This document shows positions 1 to 7,999 of a DNA stretch of 33,306 bases, piece after piece (positions within the stretch are counted from its first letter, which is position 1; each line of letters opens with the position of its first letter). The notes beneath the pieces were generated by a model. It was not told where the DNA came from, ran no database searches, and saw only the letters and a program-made list of their open reading frames with translations. The DNA is taken from assembly GCA_900757655.1 (NCBI GenBank), contig CAAEOT010000043.1:1-33306 (forward strand). The letters run 5' to 3'. The DNA comes from an uncultured Oscillospiraceae bacterium (GTDB lineage: Bacteria > Bacillota > Clostridia > Oscillospirales > Oscillospiraceae). Made by a program: the position numbers and the translations under genes.

Positions 1-135
1 CATTTGCCCGGCGCGCCCGCCCGATGTCGGATGATCCCGCGCTCCAAATTTCCGCTCCGGATTTCCGCTTTCGAATTTTTGCTCCTGTGTTTTCGATCCG
101 GATTTCCAGCTCTGTGTGTTTGCATCCCTGCTGTT
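1..135. other. no gene seen at the left edge
   Basis: AT-richer intergenic sequence downstream of spoIVB with a twice-occurring TCCGGATTTCC (about 54-64 and 107-117). No clear terminator hairpin or gene. Confidence 0.4.
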
Positions 136-1149
136 TTACGCTGCCTTGTCCTGCGCCGCCGAGGCTGCGAGCATGTCGTCGATGCTCACGCCGTAGCCCT
201 TGGCGGGGTCTGAAAGCAGCACGTGCGTCACCGCGCCGATGAGCCTGCCGTTCTGCAGAATGGGGCTGCCGCTCATGCCCTGCACGATGCCGCCGGTCGC
301 GGCCAGCAGGTCCGGGTCCGTGACGGTGATGAGAAAGCGCGTGCACCCGCCGTCATGATACACCCGGCTGATGTCCACCGTGTACGCCCGCACGTCCTCG
401 CCCGCGACCGTGGACAGGATGGTCGCGCTGCCGGTCCTGACCGCGTCGGCCGATGCCGTCTCGACCGCTGCCCCCTCCGGTGGCGCGTCCAGCGTGCCGA
501 AAATGCCGAAGATGCAGTTGCGCTCGATGGCGCCGATGCGGTCGCCGGGGGCGAAGCTGCCGACGAGCTCGCCGGCCGTGCCGTGGCCGCCGGGGCGCGC
601 GTCCGCGATGACGGCCGAGAGCACGCTGCCGTCCCGCAGCGGCATGAGCACGCCGCTCGTCTCGTCCGAGATGCCGTGGCCGAGCGCACCGTAGCGCCCC
701 GTGGCCGGGTCGTAGTACGTGAGCGTACCGACGCCCGTCACCCCGTCGCGCAACCAGAGCCCGAGCTGCCGCGTGCCGTCGGCCGTGACGGCGGGCGTGA
801 CCGTCGCTGTGACCTCCGTGCCGCCGCGCCGGACGGTGACGGACAGGGTGTCGCCCGCCGCGTCCATGGCTGCGAGAAAATCCGCCGAGGACGTGATGTC
901 CCGGCCGTCGATGCGGCAGATCACGTCACCGGGCAGCAGGCCCGCGTCCTTCGCGGGCGCGGCCTTGCCGCCGGGCGTGTCCACCTCGGCGAGGTCCGCC
1001 ACGAGCATGCCCGCCGTCGTCATCTGGATGCCGACGGCCCGGCCGAGCGGCACGAGCGACGCCGCCTGCGCCGACACGCCCGCGCACAGCGCGAGCGCGA
1101 CCGCCGCCGTGACGGCAAAGCGGCGCAAAAAATGTGGTTGTTTCCGCAA
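136..1149 (-). CDS. spoIVB: SpoIVB-type serine peptidase (sporulation signalling, family S55)
   Basis: SpoIVB is made in the forespore, secreted into the intermembrane space, and cleaves SpoIVFA to trigger pro-sigma-K processing in the mother cell; that role is known for the family. The 337-residue protein has an N-terminal signal/anchor helix (about residues 5-28), a PDZ domain (about 45-120) and an S55 peptidase domain with the GHGI and GMSGSPI motifs. The expected triad is present: His158, Asp278 and Ser293, and the Asp-Ser spacing of 15 residues matches B. subtilis SpoIVB. I chose a TTG start at 1149 because an AAAGGGGGG ribosome site lies about 6 bases before it and the signal helix follows at once; the longer in-frame ATG at 1320 would add 57 residues without domain character. 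It is divergent from the M14 peptidase gene. It is shorter than B. subtilis SpoIVB, with a shorter N-terminus. Confidence 0.93.
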   Translation of the reverse strand: MRKQPHFLRRFAVTAAVALALCAGVSAQAASLVPLGRAVGIQMTTAGMLVADLAEVDTPGGKAAPAKDAGLLPGDVICRIDGRDITSSADFLAAMDAAGDTLSVTVRRGGTEVTATVTPAVTADGTRQLGLWLRDGVTGVGTLTYYDPATGRYGALGHGISDETSGVLMPLRDGSVLSAVIADARPGGHGTAGELVGSFAPGDRIGAIERNCIFGIFGTLDAPPEGAAVETASADAVRTGSATILSTVAGEDVRAYTVDISRVYHDGGCTRFLITVTDPDLLAATGGIVQGMSGSPILQNGRLIGAVTHVLLSDPAKGYGVSIDDMLAASAAQDKAA

Positions 1150-1175
1150 AAAATCCCCCCTTTGCGCGTGCAGTA

Positions 1176-1183
1176 TCAGTATG
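1176..1183 (-). promoter_or_regulatory. possible forespore (sigma-F/G-like) -10 element of spoIVB
   Basis: On the minus strand CATACTGA lies about 27 bases before the TTG start and resembles the CATnnTA -10 of forespore promoters. No convincing -35 sits at the usual distance, so this is weak. Known spoIVB genes are transcribed by sigma F and G, which is why I note it. Confidence 0.25.
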
Positions 1184-1259
1184 CCGGGTTTCGGGCAAAA
1201 TAGCGGCGGAACATTCTTGCTCGATTGCCTGCCGGGGCGCAAATGCCTGCGGCGGCGTG

Positions 1260-1267
1260 CATACGAT
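1260..1267 (+). promoter_or_regulatory. possible sigma-E-like -10 element before the M14 peptidase gene
   Basis: CATACGAT differs at one base from the mother-cell sigma-E -10 consensus CATACAAT. An A-rich GCAAAT at 1239-1244, 15 bases upstream, could be a weak -35. It would start transcription about 40 bases before the ATG. The call rests on resemblance only. Confidence 0.25.
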
Positions 1268-1311
1268 GTACGGAACCAGTTTTGGTAATTCGATGCATCG
1301 GAGGAATTTCC

Positions 1312-2592
1312 ATGACGCAAACATTAAAACAGGGCGACCGCGGCGCGCTCGTGTCGCTGCTGCAGCTGGGGCTGGAGCGCGCCGGACAGACGCCGGGTGC
1401 GCTCGACGGCATCTTCGGCGCGCAGACGGCGGCGGCCGTGCGTGCGTTTCAGGCGGCAAACGGCCTCGCGCCCGATGGCATCGCCGGTGCGCGGACGCAC
1501 CGCGCACTGCTGCCGTACTACACCGGCTTCGTCACGCGCACCATCCGCGCCGGCGACACGTTTTCCGCCCTCGCGCGGCAGTACGGCACGAGCGTGGACG
1601 CCATCCGGCTTGCCAATCCCTATCTCGATCCGGAGCGCCTGCCGCTCGGCCGGGCGCTGACGATCCCGCTGCCGTTTCCCGTCACGCCGACGGACATTCC
1701 CTATTCCTCGGCGCTCATCGGGTATATTGTGCGCGGGCTGGCCGCGCGCTATCCCATGCTCGCCGTCGGGGAGTTCGGCCGCAGCGTGCTCGGCCGGCCG
1801 CTGTGGTATTTGACGCTCGGCAGCGGGCCGAAGCTCGTGTTTTACAACGCTGCGCACCACGCCAACGAGTGGATCACGACGCCGCTGCTGCTCACGTTCT
1901 GCGAGCAGCTGTGCGCGCGCCTCGGCGACGGCGGCGACATGGAGGGGCAGAACATCCGCGACCTGCTCTCGAAGGTCACGCTCGTGCTCGCCCCGGCCGT
2001 AGACCCGGACGGCATCGACCTCGTGACCGGGGCGCTCAACAGCGAAAACACCGCCGCGGCGAAAGCGCTTGCCGGAAATTACCCCGACATTCCATTTCCC
2101 TCTGGCTGGAAAGCGAATATCCGCGGCATTGACCTCAATCTCCAGTACCCCGCCGGGTGGAGCACCGCGCGCGAGATCAAGTTTGCCCAGGGCTACACGC
2201 GCCCCGGCCCGCGCGACTATGTCGGCCCCGCGCCGCTGGTCGCGCCCGAGAGCCTGGCGATGTACGGCTTCACGCGCGCGCTCGACCCGCTGCTCACCCT
2301 GTCGTACCACACGCAGGGCCGCGTGATCTACTGGCAGTACGACGGCTATGACGTACCGGGAAGCGAAGCCATCGCCCGGCAGTTTGCCGCCGTGAGCGGG
2401 TACGCCGTGGCCGACACGCCCTACGCCTCCGGCCACGCGGGCTACAAGGACTGGTTCATCCAGGACTACCGCCGCCCGGGCTTCACGATCGAGGCCGGCA
2501 GCGGCGAAAATCCCCTGCCGCTGAGCCAGTTTCCGGACATCTGGTCGGATAACCTTGGCATCCTGCTCGGCGGCATGACCGCCGTTTTGTGA
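1312..2592 (+). CDS. M14-family gamma-D-glutamyl-diaminopimelate endopeptidase with PG-binding and LysM domains
   Basis: Predicted zinc peptidase that cuts the gamma-D-Glu/diaminopimelate bond in peptidoglycan stem peptides. The 426-residue protein has a peptidoglycan-binding-1 domain (about 5-66), a LysM repeat (about 73-121) and an M14 carboxypeptidase-fold domain (about 130-426). Zinc ligands are visible as His183 and Glu186 in HHANEW and His333 in LSYHTQG, and the catalytic glutamate as Glu394 in FTIEAG. This order matches endopeptidase I of Bacillus sphaericus and its clostridial relatives. No signal peptide is seen, as in the spore-associated enzymes, so it may act in the sporulating cell or on released spore wall. 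The ATG at 1312 follows GGAGG at 1300-1304; the longer in-frame start at 1225 lacks a good ribosome site. It is divergent from spoIVB, which fits a sporulation role. Confidence 0.88.
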   Translation: MTQTLKQGDRGALVSLLQLGLERAGQTPGALDGIFGAQTAAAVRAFQAANGLAPDGIAGARTHRALLPYYTGFVTRTIRAGDTFSALARQYGTSVDAIRLANPYLDPERLPLGRALTIPLPFPVTPTDIPYSSALIGYIVRGLAARYPMLAVGEFGRSVLGRPLWYLTLGSGPKLVFYNAAHHANEWITTPLLLTFCEQLCARLGDGGDMEGQNIRDLLSKVTLVLAPAVDPDGIDLVTGALNSENTAAAKALAGNYPDIPFPSGWKANIRGIDLNLQYPAGWSTAREIKFAQGYTRPGPRDYVGPAPLVAPESLAMYGFTRALDPLLTLSYHTQGRVIYWQYDGYDVPGSEAIARQFAAVSGYAVADTPYASGHAGYKDWFIQDYRRPGFTIEAGSGENPLPLSQFPDIWSDNLGILLGGMTAVL

Positions 2593-2663
2593 CACTTGTT
2601 ACAGTCCGCATCAAAACCTCCCACATGACACACTTTGACCGTTTTACGACCAAAAATGCGTGC

Positions 2664-2669
2664 TAAGAT
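2664..2669 (+). promoter_or_regulatory. extended -10 promoter for the radical SAM gene
   Basis: TGCTAAGAT (TG at 2661-2662, hexamer at 2664-2669) is an extended -10 about 55 bases before the ATG. A TTGACC at 2635-2640 is 23 bases away, too far for a standard -35, so the TG motif probably carries the promoter. Confidence 0.4.
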
Positions 2670-2723
2670 ATAGTCAAATTGGGCCAACAGGTGCATTTTT
2701 TGCGTCACAAAGGAGGCATTTTT

Positions 2724-4109
2724 ATGCAGCTGTCAGACAAGATCAAAAAATTCAGCGTCGAGCAGGCCATTGACTATCTCAACAAAAATCCGGTCAAGAA
2801 CCTGCCGAAACTCCTCGACTGGGCGGACACGTTCTGCGCCGGAAAGTTCGAGGGCCAGCGCCGTGCCATCCGCAAGGCGTGCCTCGACCCCACCGATGCG
2901 CACTACCCGATGGTGCAGCACATCCTCAACGATATTGACCCCGCCGTGCTCAAGACCACGCTCGTGAACTTCTTCATTTACGGCAACATCATTGGCTGCG
3001 AGCGGCAGGATCAGCTGCGCGCGCAGTATCAGTGCAACATCCCGTGGGCGATCCTCATGGACCCGACCTCGGCGTGCAACCTGCACTGCACGGGCTGCTG
3101 GGCGGCAGAGTACGGCAACAAGCTCAACCTCTCGCTCGACGAGCTGGACGACATCATCCGTCAGGGCAAGGACATGGGCGTATACTTTTACATCTACACG
3201 GGCGGCGAACCGCTTGTGCGCAAAAAGGACATCATCACGCTCTGCGAGCGGCACCCGGACTGCGAATTTCTCAGCTTCACCAACGGCACGCTCATTGACG
3301 AGGCCTTTGCCGACGAGATGCTGCGCGTGAAGAACTTCATTCCGGCCATCTCGCTCGAGGGCGACGAGACGACGACGGACAGCCGCCGCGGCGCGGGCAC
3401 GTATCAGAAGGTGCTGCGCGCGATCGACCTGCTGCACGAGCGCAAGCTCATCTACGGCATTTCCTCGTGCTACACGAGCGTGAACTGGGACGCGATCTCG
3501 TCCAGGGAATACTTCCAGAAGCTCATCGACCTCGGCTGCCTGTTCATCTGGTATTTCCACTACATGCCGGTCGGCAACGATGCCTCGCCCGAGCTGCTGC
3601 CCACGCCGGAGCAGCGCCGCGCGGTGCTCGAGCGCATCCGCCACAACCGCTCCATGATGCCGCTGTTCGCCATGGACTTCCAGAACGACGCGCAGTACGT
3701 CGGCGGCTGCATCGCGGGCGGCCGGCGCTACCTGCACATCAACGCCAACGGCGACATGGATCCGTGCGTGTTCATCCACTATTCCGATTCGAACATCCGC
3801 GAAAAGACCCTGCTCGAGGCCATGCGCTCGCCGCTGTTTCTGGCCTACCACGACGGGCAGCCGTTCAACGACAATATGCTCCGCCCGTGCCCGATGCTCG
3901 AGAATCCGGAGAAGCTGCGCAAGATCGTGGCGGATTCCGGCGCGCACTCGACCGACCCCATGAGCCCCGAGACGGCCGAGCACCTGTGCAGCAAGTGCGA
4001 CGGCTACGCCGCCTGCTGGACGCCCGTGGCAGAGCAGCTCTGGCGCGGCAGCCCGGACGAGGCGCGCTATCTCGCCAAGCAGGCAGCCGCCGCGGCGAAG
4101 AAAAAGTAA
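2724..4109 (+). CDS. radical SAM protein with SPASM-like C-terminal cysteines
   Basis: Radical SAM enzyme of unknown substrate, 461 residues. The AdoMet-cluster motif CNLHCTGC gives Cys118, Cys122 and Cys125, followed by GGEP at 159-162. A helical N-terminal segment of about 105 residues precedes the core. The C-terminal third has a cysteine-rich SPASM-like region: GGCIAGGRRY, a DPC about 20 residues on, a CPM, and finally CSKCDGYAAC. SPASM proteins bind extra iron-sulfur clusters and often modify peptides or proteins, but no precursor peptide or RiPP transporter lies nearby. The ATG at 2724 has AAAGGAGG 7 bases upstream (2709-2716). The gene stands alone between an extended -10 promoter and a strong terminator. 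The C-terminus is alanine/lysine rich. Family call is firm; function is unknown. Confidence 0.9.
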   Translation: MQLSDKIKKFSVEQAIDYLNKNPVKNLPKLLDWADTFCAGKFEGQRRAIRKACLDPTDAHYPMVQHILNDIDPAVLKTTLVNFFIYGNIIGCERQDQLRAQYQCNIPWAILMDPTSACNLHCTGCWAAEYGNKLNLSLDELDDIIRQGKDMGVYFYIYTGGEPLVRKKDIITLCERHPDCEFLSFTNGTLIDEAFADEMLRVKNFIPAISLEGDETTTDSRRGAGTYQKVLRAIDLLHERKLIYGISSCYTSVNWDAISSREYFQKLIDLGCLFIWYFHYMPVGNDASPELLPTPEQRRAVLERIRHNRSMMPLFAMDFQNDAQYVGGCIAGGRRYLHINANGDMDPCVFIHYSDSNIREKTLLEAMRSPLFLAYHDGQPFNDNMLRPCPMLENPEKLRKIVADSGAHSTDPMSPETAEHLCSKCDGYAACWTPVAEQLWRGSPDEARYLAKQAAAAAKKK

Positions 4110-4125
4110 AAAACCGCCGATAGAA

Positions 4126-4159
4126 AAAGCACCGTCTCCCGGTCGGGAGACGGTGCTTT
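4126..4159 (+). terminator. intrinsic terminator after the radical SAM gene
   Basis: Perfect inverted repeat with 15-base arms (4126-4140 and 4145-4159) around a GGTC loop, 16 bases after the stop codon. The left arm begins AAA and the right arm ends TTT, so it may work in both directions. Confidence 0.9.
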
Positions 4160-4205
4160 GTGCTTGTCAAAAACCGATGCGCGCGTGGGAAGGGGCAGCG
4201 CAGCA

Positions 4206-4253
4206 GGGGCGCCCGGGCGGGCGAAATTCCGGCATCACCCGCCCGGCGCGCCC
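4206..4253. repeat. GC-rich imperfect inverted repeat
   Basis: GGGCGCCCGGGCGGG and CCCGCCCGGCGCGCCC face each other across about 17 bases. It lies between two terminator hairpins in a gene-free stretch; no T-tract follows. Role unknown. Confidence 0.5.
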
Positions 4254-4257
4254 GAAT

Positions 4258-4289
4258 GCAAAAAAGCCTTCTCCTCGAGGAGAAGGCTT
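4258..4289 (-). terminator. terminator of the CmpB-like/hemZ/kinase operon
   Basis: Perfect 11-base arms (4264-4274 and 4279-4289) around TCGA. On the minus strand the hairpin is followed by TTTTT, as expected downstream of the kinase gene ending at 4345. The core CCTTCTCC-TCGA-GGAGAAGG is one member of a palindrome family recurring at 7891, 14970, 24837, 32944 and 33080. Confidence 0.8.
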
Positions 4290-4344
4290 GAAAAGCCCCC
4301 CCCTCGGGCTCCCCTGTGGGGCAGGGGCTTTGGGTACCGCCCGC

Positions 4345-5283
4345 TCAGTAGCTGTACACGCCGCCGCCGATAAACTCGCGCAGCATGCTCTCGGGCGCGA
4401 GCAGGGCGGGGTCGATCGTCTCGAAGCGCTCGAGCGCCGGCAGGATGCTGCGGATCTCCGCATAGCGCTCCGCACCCTCGGGCACGGCCGCGAGCAGGGG
4501 CGCGGCGTAGTTTTTCAGGATGGACACCTCGCACGGGAACGACGAGTCGAACATCAGGTTCGCGCGCTCCTTGAACGGGGAGATGAACCGCTTCTCGCCG
4601 CGGCGGACGTTGGCCCACATGTCCAGCGTCGCGGCGGCGGGGGTGCCGCGGAAGTTGCTGTCGCGCACGAGGCGGCGCAGCAGGCGCATCCACGTGCCCT
4701 TGAACACCTCGCGCCCATCGTTGTCCACAACGATGGAGCGCGCGCTGATATACAGCCGGAACGCATCCGGACAGTAGGCGGCGATGTCGTCATTGAGCGC
4801 GTGGATGCCCTCGCACACGGCGACCTCGTCCTTGCCGAGGCGCATGGGCCGGCCGATGGGGCCGGACTGCACGCGCGTGACGAAATTATAGCGCGGCAGG
4901 TGGATTTCCTCGCCGCGGGCGAGCGCATTGAGGTGCTCGCCGAGCAGGTCCATGTCCAGGCACGCGGGGGACTCGAGGTCGATGTCGCCCTCCGGCGTGC
5001 GCGGCGCGGTGCGGGGGTTCACGGTGCGGAAATAGTCGTCCATGGCGAGGCTCTGGCTGCCGACGCCCATCTTGCGCAGGGCCTCGGCGATTTTCATGGC
5101 CGTGGTGGTCTTGCCGCTGCCGGACGGGCCGGACAGCAGCACGATCGGGCACGTGTGCACGTTCTCGGCGATGGCGCGGGCCGCGCGCTCGATTTTTTCG
5201 GCATAGGCCGCGTCGCACGCGTCGACGAATTCTTTGGGGTCGGCCTGAATGCGGCGGTTGATCTCCTGAATGTGATAGCTCAT
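4345..5283 (-). CDS. uridine kinase/phosphoribulokinase-family nucleoside kinase
   Basis: P-loop kinase of the uridine kinase/PRK family, 312 residues, presumably phosphorylating a nucleoside or other small sugar-containing substrate with ATP. The Walker A motif GPSGSGKT is at residues 52-59. It is followed by an AMDDYF stretch, the usual place of the substrate-binding Asp in uridine kinases, and by CEGIHALN. Many clostridial relatives of about 550 residues carry N-terminal TGS/threonyl-tRNA-synthetase-like domains; this one has only about 40 residues before the kinase fold. The ATG at 5283 overlaps the hemZ stop in an ATGA, and GGAGG lies 10 bases upstream inside hemZ, so the two are probably translationally coupled. 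Last gene of a three-gene minus-strand operon. Exact substrate not assignable. Confidence 0.85.
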   Translation of the reverse strand: MSYHIQEINRRIQADPKEFVDACDAAYAEKIERAARAIAENVHTCPIVLLSGPSGSGKTTTAMKIAEALRKMGVGSQSLAMDDYFRTVNPRTAPRTPEGDIDLESPACLDMDLLGEHLNALARGEEIHLPRYNFVTRVQSGPIGRPMRLGKDEVAVCEGIHALNDDIAAYCPDAFRLYISARSIVVDNDGREVFKGTWMRLLRRLVRDSNFRGTPAAATLDMWANVRRGEKRFISPFKERANLMFDSSFPCEVSILKNYAAPLLAAVPEGAERYAEIRSILPALERFETIDPALLAPESMLREFIGGGVYSY

Positions 5284-6746
5284 TGGAAAAACGCCTCCAG
5301 TTCCGCCTTGGCCGCGCAGATGCGGTCGATATTGGCGATGTATTCCGTGGGATACTTGGGGTCGATGTGCCGCTCGAGCCTGCCGCCGTTGGGGTGCACG
5401 AGCTTCGTCGAGGCGCCGCCGCCCATGGCGAGGATGCTGCACAGCTCCTCCATGATGCAGATGTTGTAGAGATTCTCCTGCCCCGGCCGCGTCCAGCCGA
5501 CGTTTTCAAACCCGCCGGACATGAACTTCTGCCGGTAGAGGTAATACGGCGCGTAGCCGGCCGCGTCGAGCGCGCTGCCCGCAAAGTCGAGCATCTCGCC
5601 GACCTGCTCCCCGTCGGGGATGGGCGCGTCCTGCGTCATGAGGTCGGCCCCGCGCTTGCGCGACAGCGTGTGCACGGTCACGTTTTCGGGCGCGAGCGCG
5701 AGCACCTGCTCGAGCGTGGCGCGAAAGCCGTCCGGCGTGTCGCCGGGCAGGCCGGCGATCAGGTCCATGTTCACGGCGAAGCCGCCGGTCGCGCGCACGA
5801 GGCGCAGCGCGTCGTAAATGTCCTGCGCGGTGTGGCGGCGGCCGATCGTTTCGAGCACGCGGTCATCGAGCGTCTGGGGGTTGACGCTGATGCGGTCGAC
5901 CCGGTGCGCGCGCAGCACCTGCAGCTTGTCGGCGGTGATCGTGTCCGGCCGGCCGGCCTCGACGGTGAACTCGCGCAGGGCGCTGAGATCGAACGCCGCC
6001 TCGAGCTGCGTGCACAGCGCGTCGAGCTGGCGCGCCGAGAGCGTGGTCGGCGTGCCGCCGCCGATGTAGAGCGACACGATGCGCAGACCGGCGCGCTGCA
6101 CGGCCTCTGCCGTCGCGGCGATCTCGCGCGCGAGCGCCTGCAGAAACTCCGGCACGAGCGCCATGCTCTTTTCCACCGACTGGCTCACGAAGCTGCAGTA
6201 GGCGCAGCGCGTCGGACAAAACGGGATGCCCACGTACAGGCACACGTCTTTTTCGCCGAGCGCGTCCATGGCGCGCAGCGTGGCGTGGGCAGTGCGCACG
6301 ACGAGCGCGGCGCGCGCGGGCGCAACGTCATAGTGCCGCTCAAAGTAGCGCGTGGCCTGCGTGTCGTCCATGCCCTGCGCAAGCAGGGGGGTCATGAGCT
6401 TGCCGGGGCGCACGCCCGTGAGCATCCCCCACGGCCTGTGCGGCAGGCCGATGCCCATGGCCGCGCGGTAAAACGCGCGCTTGACCGCGCCCTGCAGCCG
6501 CCGGTCGGTTTCGGTGGGGTCGGTCAGCTCGCTGTTGGGCACGCTTGTGCGGCCGTTGGCCGTCCGGCCCTGATAGACGAGCACGCACGTTGCGGTTGTC
6601 ACCTTTGCACCGGACATGAGCCGCAGCTCCACGCGGTCGCCGGTCGGCCGCCCGTCCGGATACACCGGGCGTTCGTCCGGAAACAGCGTCAGGAGCATCT
6701 GCTCGACCGCATAGCGATAATCATGTCCGATCAGATAGAGATTCAT
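5280..6746 (-). CDS. hemZ: oxygen-independent coproporphyrinogen III oxidase-like HemZ (radical SAM)
   Basis: HemZ-type radical SAM enzyme, 488 residues, proposed to act on coproporphyrinogen in anaerobic tetrapyrrole synthesis. The first 160 residues form the extra N-terminal domain typical of HemZ and absent from HemN. The cluster motif in GIPFCPTRCAYCSF gives Cys177, Cys181 and Cys184, followed by YIGGGTPT. The C-terminal region has the HemN-like NLYNICIMEE stretch. The ATG at 6746 has GAGGAG 12 bases upstream, a slightly long spacing. It begins only 31 bases after the upstream membrane-protein gene and overlaps the downstream kinase by 4 bases, so all three probably share one transcript. 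No other haem genes are present, so the physiological product cannot be confirmed from context. Confidence 0.88.
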   Translation of the reverse strand: MNLYLIGHDYRYAVEQMLLTLFPDERPVYPDGRPTGDRVELRLMSGAKVTTATCVLVYQGRTANGRTSVPNSELTDPTETDRRLQGAVKRAFYRAAMGIGLPHRPWGMLTGVRPGKLMTPLLAQGMDDTQATRYFERHYDVAPARAALVVRTAHATLRAMDALGEKDVCLYVGIPFCPTRCAYCSFVSQSVEKSMALVPEFLQALAREIAATAEAVQRAGLRIVSLYIGGGTPTTLSARQLDALCTQLEAAFDLSALREFTVEAGRPDTITADKLQVLRAHRVDRISVNPQTLDDRVLETIGRRHTAQDIYDALRLVRATGGFAVNMDLIAGLPGDTPDGFRATLEQVLALAPENVTVHTLSRKRGADLMTQDAPIPDGEQVGEMLDFAGSALDAAGYAPYYLYRQKFMSGGFENVGWTRPGQENLYNICIMEELCSILAMGGGASTKLVHPNGGRLERHIDPKYPTEYIANIDRICAAKAELEAFFQ

Positions 6747-6777
6747 GGTATTCTTTTTCTCCTCTTCCCGTGTCAGG

Positions 6778-7734
6778 TCAGGAGCGGTCCTTGGCCTTGT
6801 TTTTCAGTTCTCTGGCCTTTGCCTTCAGGGCTTTGGCCAGCTGCTTGCGGCGCTGGGCGTGCTCATGCACGCGCGTGAAGGCCGGGCCGTTGGTCTTGCC
6901 CTCGCGCAGCGCCGGGAACGCCTGCGCGATACGCTCGTGCACGATGTTGCGCTGGCTGAGCAGCTCCTCGCGGCGCTGCAGCAGTTCGCTGCGGCGGGCC
7001 AGCAGCTCGCTGCGGCGCATGACGGAGCTCTCGGCGCGCTTTTCGGCGATTTCGGCGCCTTTTTCGGCAATCTCGGCGCCCTTTTCCTTCACGCCGGAGT
7101 AAACCTCCATGCCGCGATCTTTCGCGTCAGAGGCGCGAATATAGATCTCCTCGCCGATCTCGTCGGAGATGGCTGTGAGCGAATCCTCGATGGCCTGCAG
7201 AGCGTGCAGCTTCTTCGGCAGCTTGCGGATCTCCATGGCGGTGATGATGTTGTCCGCAATCCACAGGGCACTGAACGTGCCGAGCAGCACCCAGCCGAGC
7301 TTTTTCGGGATGAGGTCGACGACCTTGGCCACGAGCGGCTGGAACACATCGACCACGAACACGCACGCAAGCCCCCACAGCACCGAGAACTCCAGGCACA
7401 CATAGCCCTTGATGTTCAGCGGACGCTTGGAGTAGTCCCACCACTTGTCGTGGAACACTTTCTCGAGCACCCAGCCGGTGAGGTATTCGATGGCGCTCGT
7501 GAACAGCACGCTGCCGCCGAACAGCAGCCAGAAGCTGCTCTTGAGCGGCCCGAGCACGAGCAGCACGCTCATCACGCCGAAGCCGTAGATGGAGCAGATG
7601 GGGCCGTTGACGAAGCCGCGGTTGACGAACTTGCCGTGCGCGATGGCGGCGAAGGCCACCTCGGAGCACCAGCCGAGAAATCCGTAGATGTAGAAGTACC
7701 AGAGGATCTGGAACCAGGAATAGGGCACAAGCAC
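6778..7734 (-). CDS. CmpB-type putative ABC transporter permease with C-terminal coiled coil
   Basis: Membrane protein of 318 residues resembling the family annotated as putative ABC transporter permease (ABC_trans_CmpB), whose function is not established. The first 185 residues hold about five hydrophobic segments with the family-like YGFLGWCSEV and NRGFVNGP stretches. The last 130 residues are highly charged and helical, with heptad-like tandem repeats (EKGAEIA twice, then RRSELLA and RRSELLQ) suggesting a long cytoplasmic coiled coil. I chose GTG at 7734 because GAGGAG lies 8 bases before it; the longer reading frame to 7791 starts in the 5' leader. No ATPase partner gene is adjacent. First gene of the operon with hemZ and the kinase. 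Confidence 0.75.
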   Translation of the reverse strand: MLVPYSWFQILWYFYIYGFLGWCSEVAFAAIAHGKFVNRGFVNGPICSIYGFGVMSVLLVLGPLKSSFWLLFGGSVLFTSAIEYLTGWVLEKVFHDKWWDYSKRPLNIKGYVCLEFSVLWGLACVFVVDVFQPLVAKVVDLIPKKLGWVLLGTFSALWIADNIITAMEIRKLPKKLHALQAIEDSLTAISDEIGEEIYIRASDAKDRGMEVYSGVKEKGAEIAEKGAEIAEKRAESSVMRRSELLARRSELLQRREELLSQRNIVHERIAQAFPALREGKTNGPAFTRVHEHAQRRKQLAKALKAKARELKNKAKDRS

Positions 7735-7803
7735 GAAAAAAACTCCTCTCAGATCTGGGTGCCTGCGGTGATACTGACCCAGTCTAATCATAATCGTTCA
7801 AAT

Positions 7804-7832
7804 ATTATAACATAATGGTCCGGGTATTTCCA
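7804..7832 (-). promoter_or_regulatory. promoter of the CmpB-like/hemZ/kinase operon
   Basis: On the minus strand TGGAAA (7827-7832), 17 bases, then TATAAT (7804-7809) preceded by TG, i.e. an extended -10. It leaves a 5' leader of about 65 bases containing an inverted repeat CTGGGT/ACCCAG (about 7749-7783) directly before the ribosome site. Confidence 0.6.
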
Positions 7833-7890
7833 GCCTTTCCGTCCCGGATGGGACAAAAGCGGCAAAATGGACAAAAAGCGGCGGGGGGGT

Positions 7891-7920
7891 TCAAGCCTTC
7901 CCCTCAAAGGGAAGGCTTGA
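7891..7920. repeat. palindromic repeat unit (AAGCCTTCCC/GGGAAGGCTT)
   Basis: Perfect 12-base arms (7891-7902 and 7909-7920) around CTCAAA. It belongs to the dispersed CCTTCYCC/GGRGAAGG palindrome family of this window. Neither strand has a proper T-tract here, so it looks like a repeat unit rather than a terminator. Confidence 0.65.
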
Positions 7921-7953
7921 AAAACTGCCATCTGCCTTTGTTTTTTCGCGCGC

Positions 7954-7983
7954 AAAAGCGGAGCGCACAGTCGTGCGCTCCGC
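7954..7983 (-). terminator. terminator of pyc
   Basis: GCGGAGCGCAC and its complement (7958-7968, 7973-7983) around a 4-base loop, 16 bases after the pyc stop; TTTT follows on the minus strand at 7957-7954. Confidence 0.8.
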
Positions 7984-7999
7984 CTGGAAAACCGGGGAT

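Noticed and set aside
2589..2604. TGTGA-N6-TTACA resembling a Crp/Fnr site before the radical SAM gene
   Set aside because: One half-site is imperfect, it overlaps the previous stop codon and is about 80 bases before the likely transcription start; chance is plausible.
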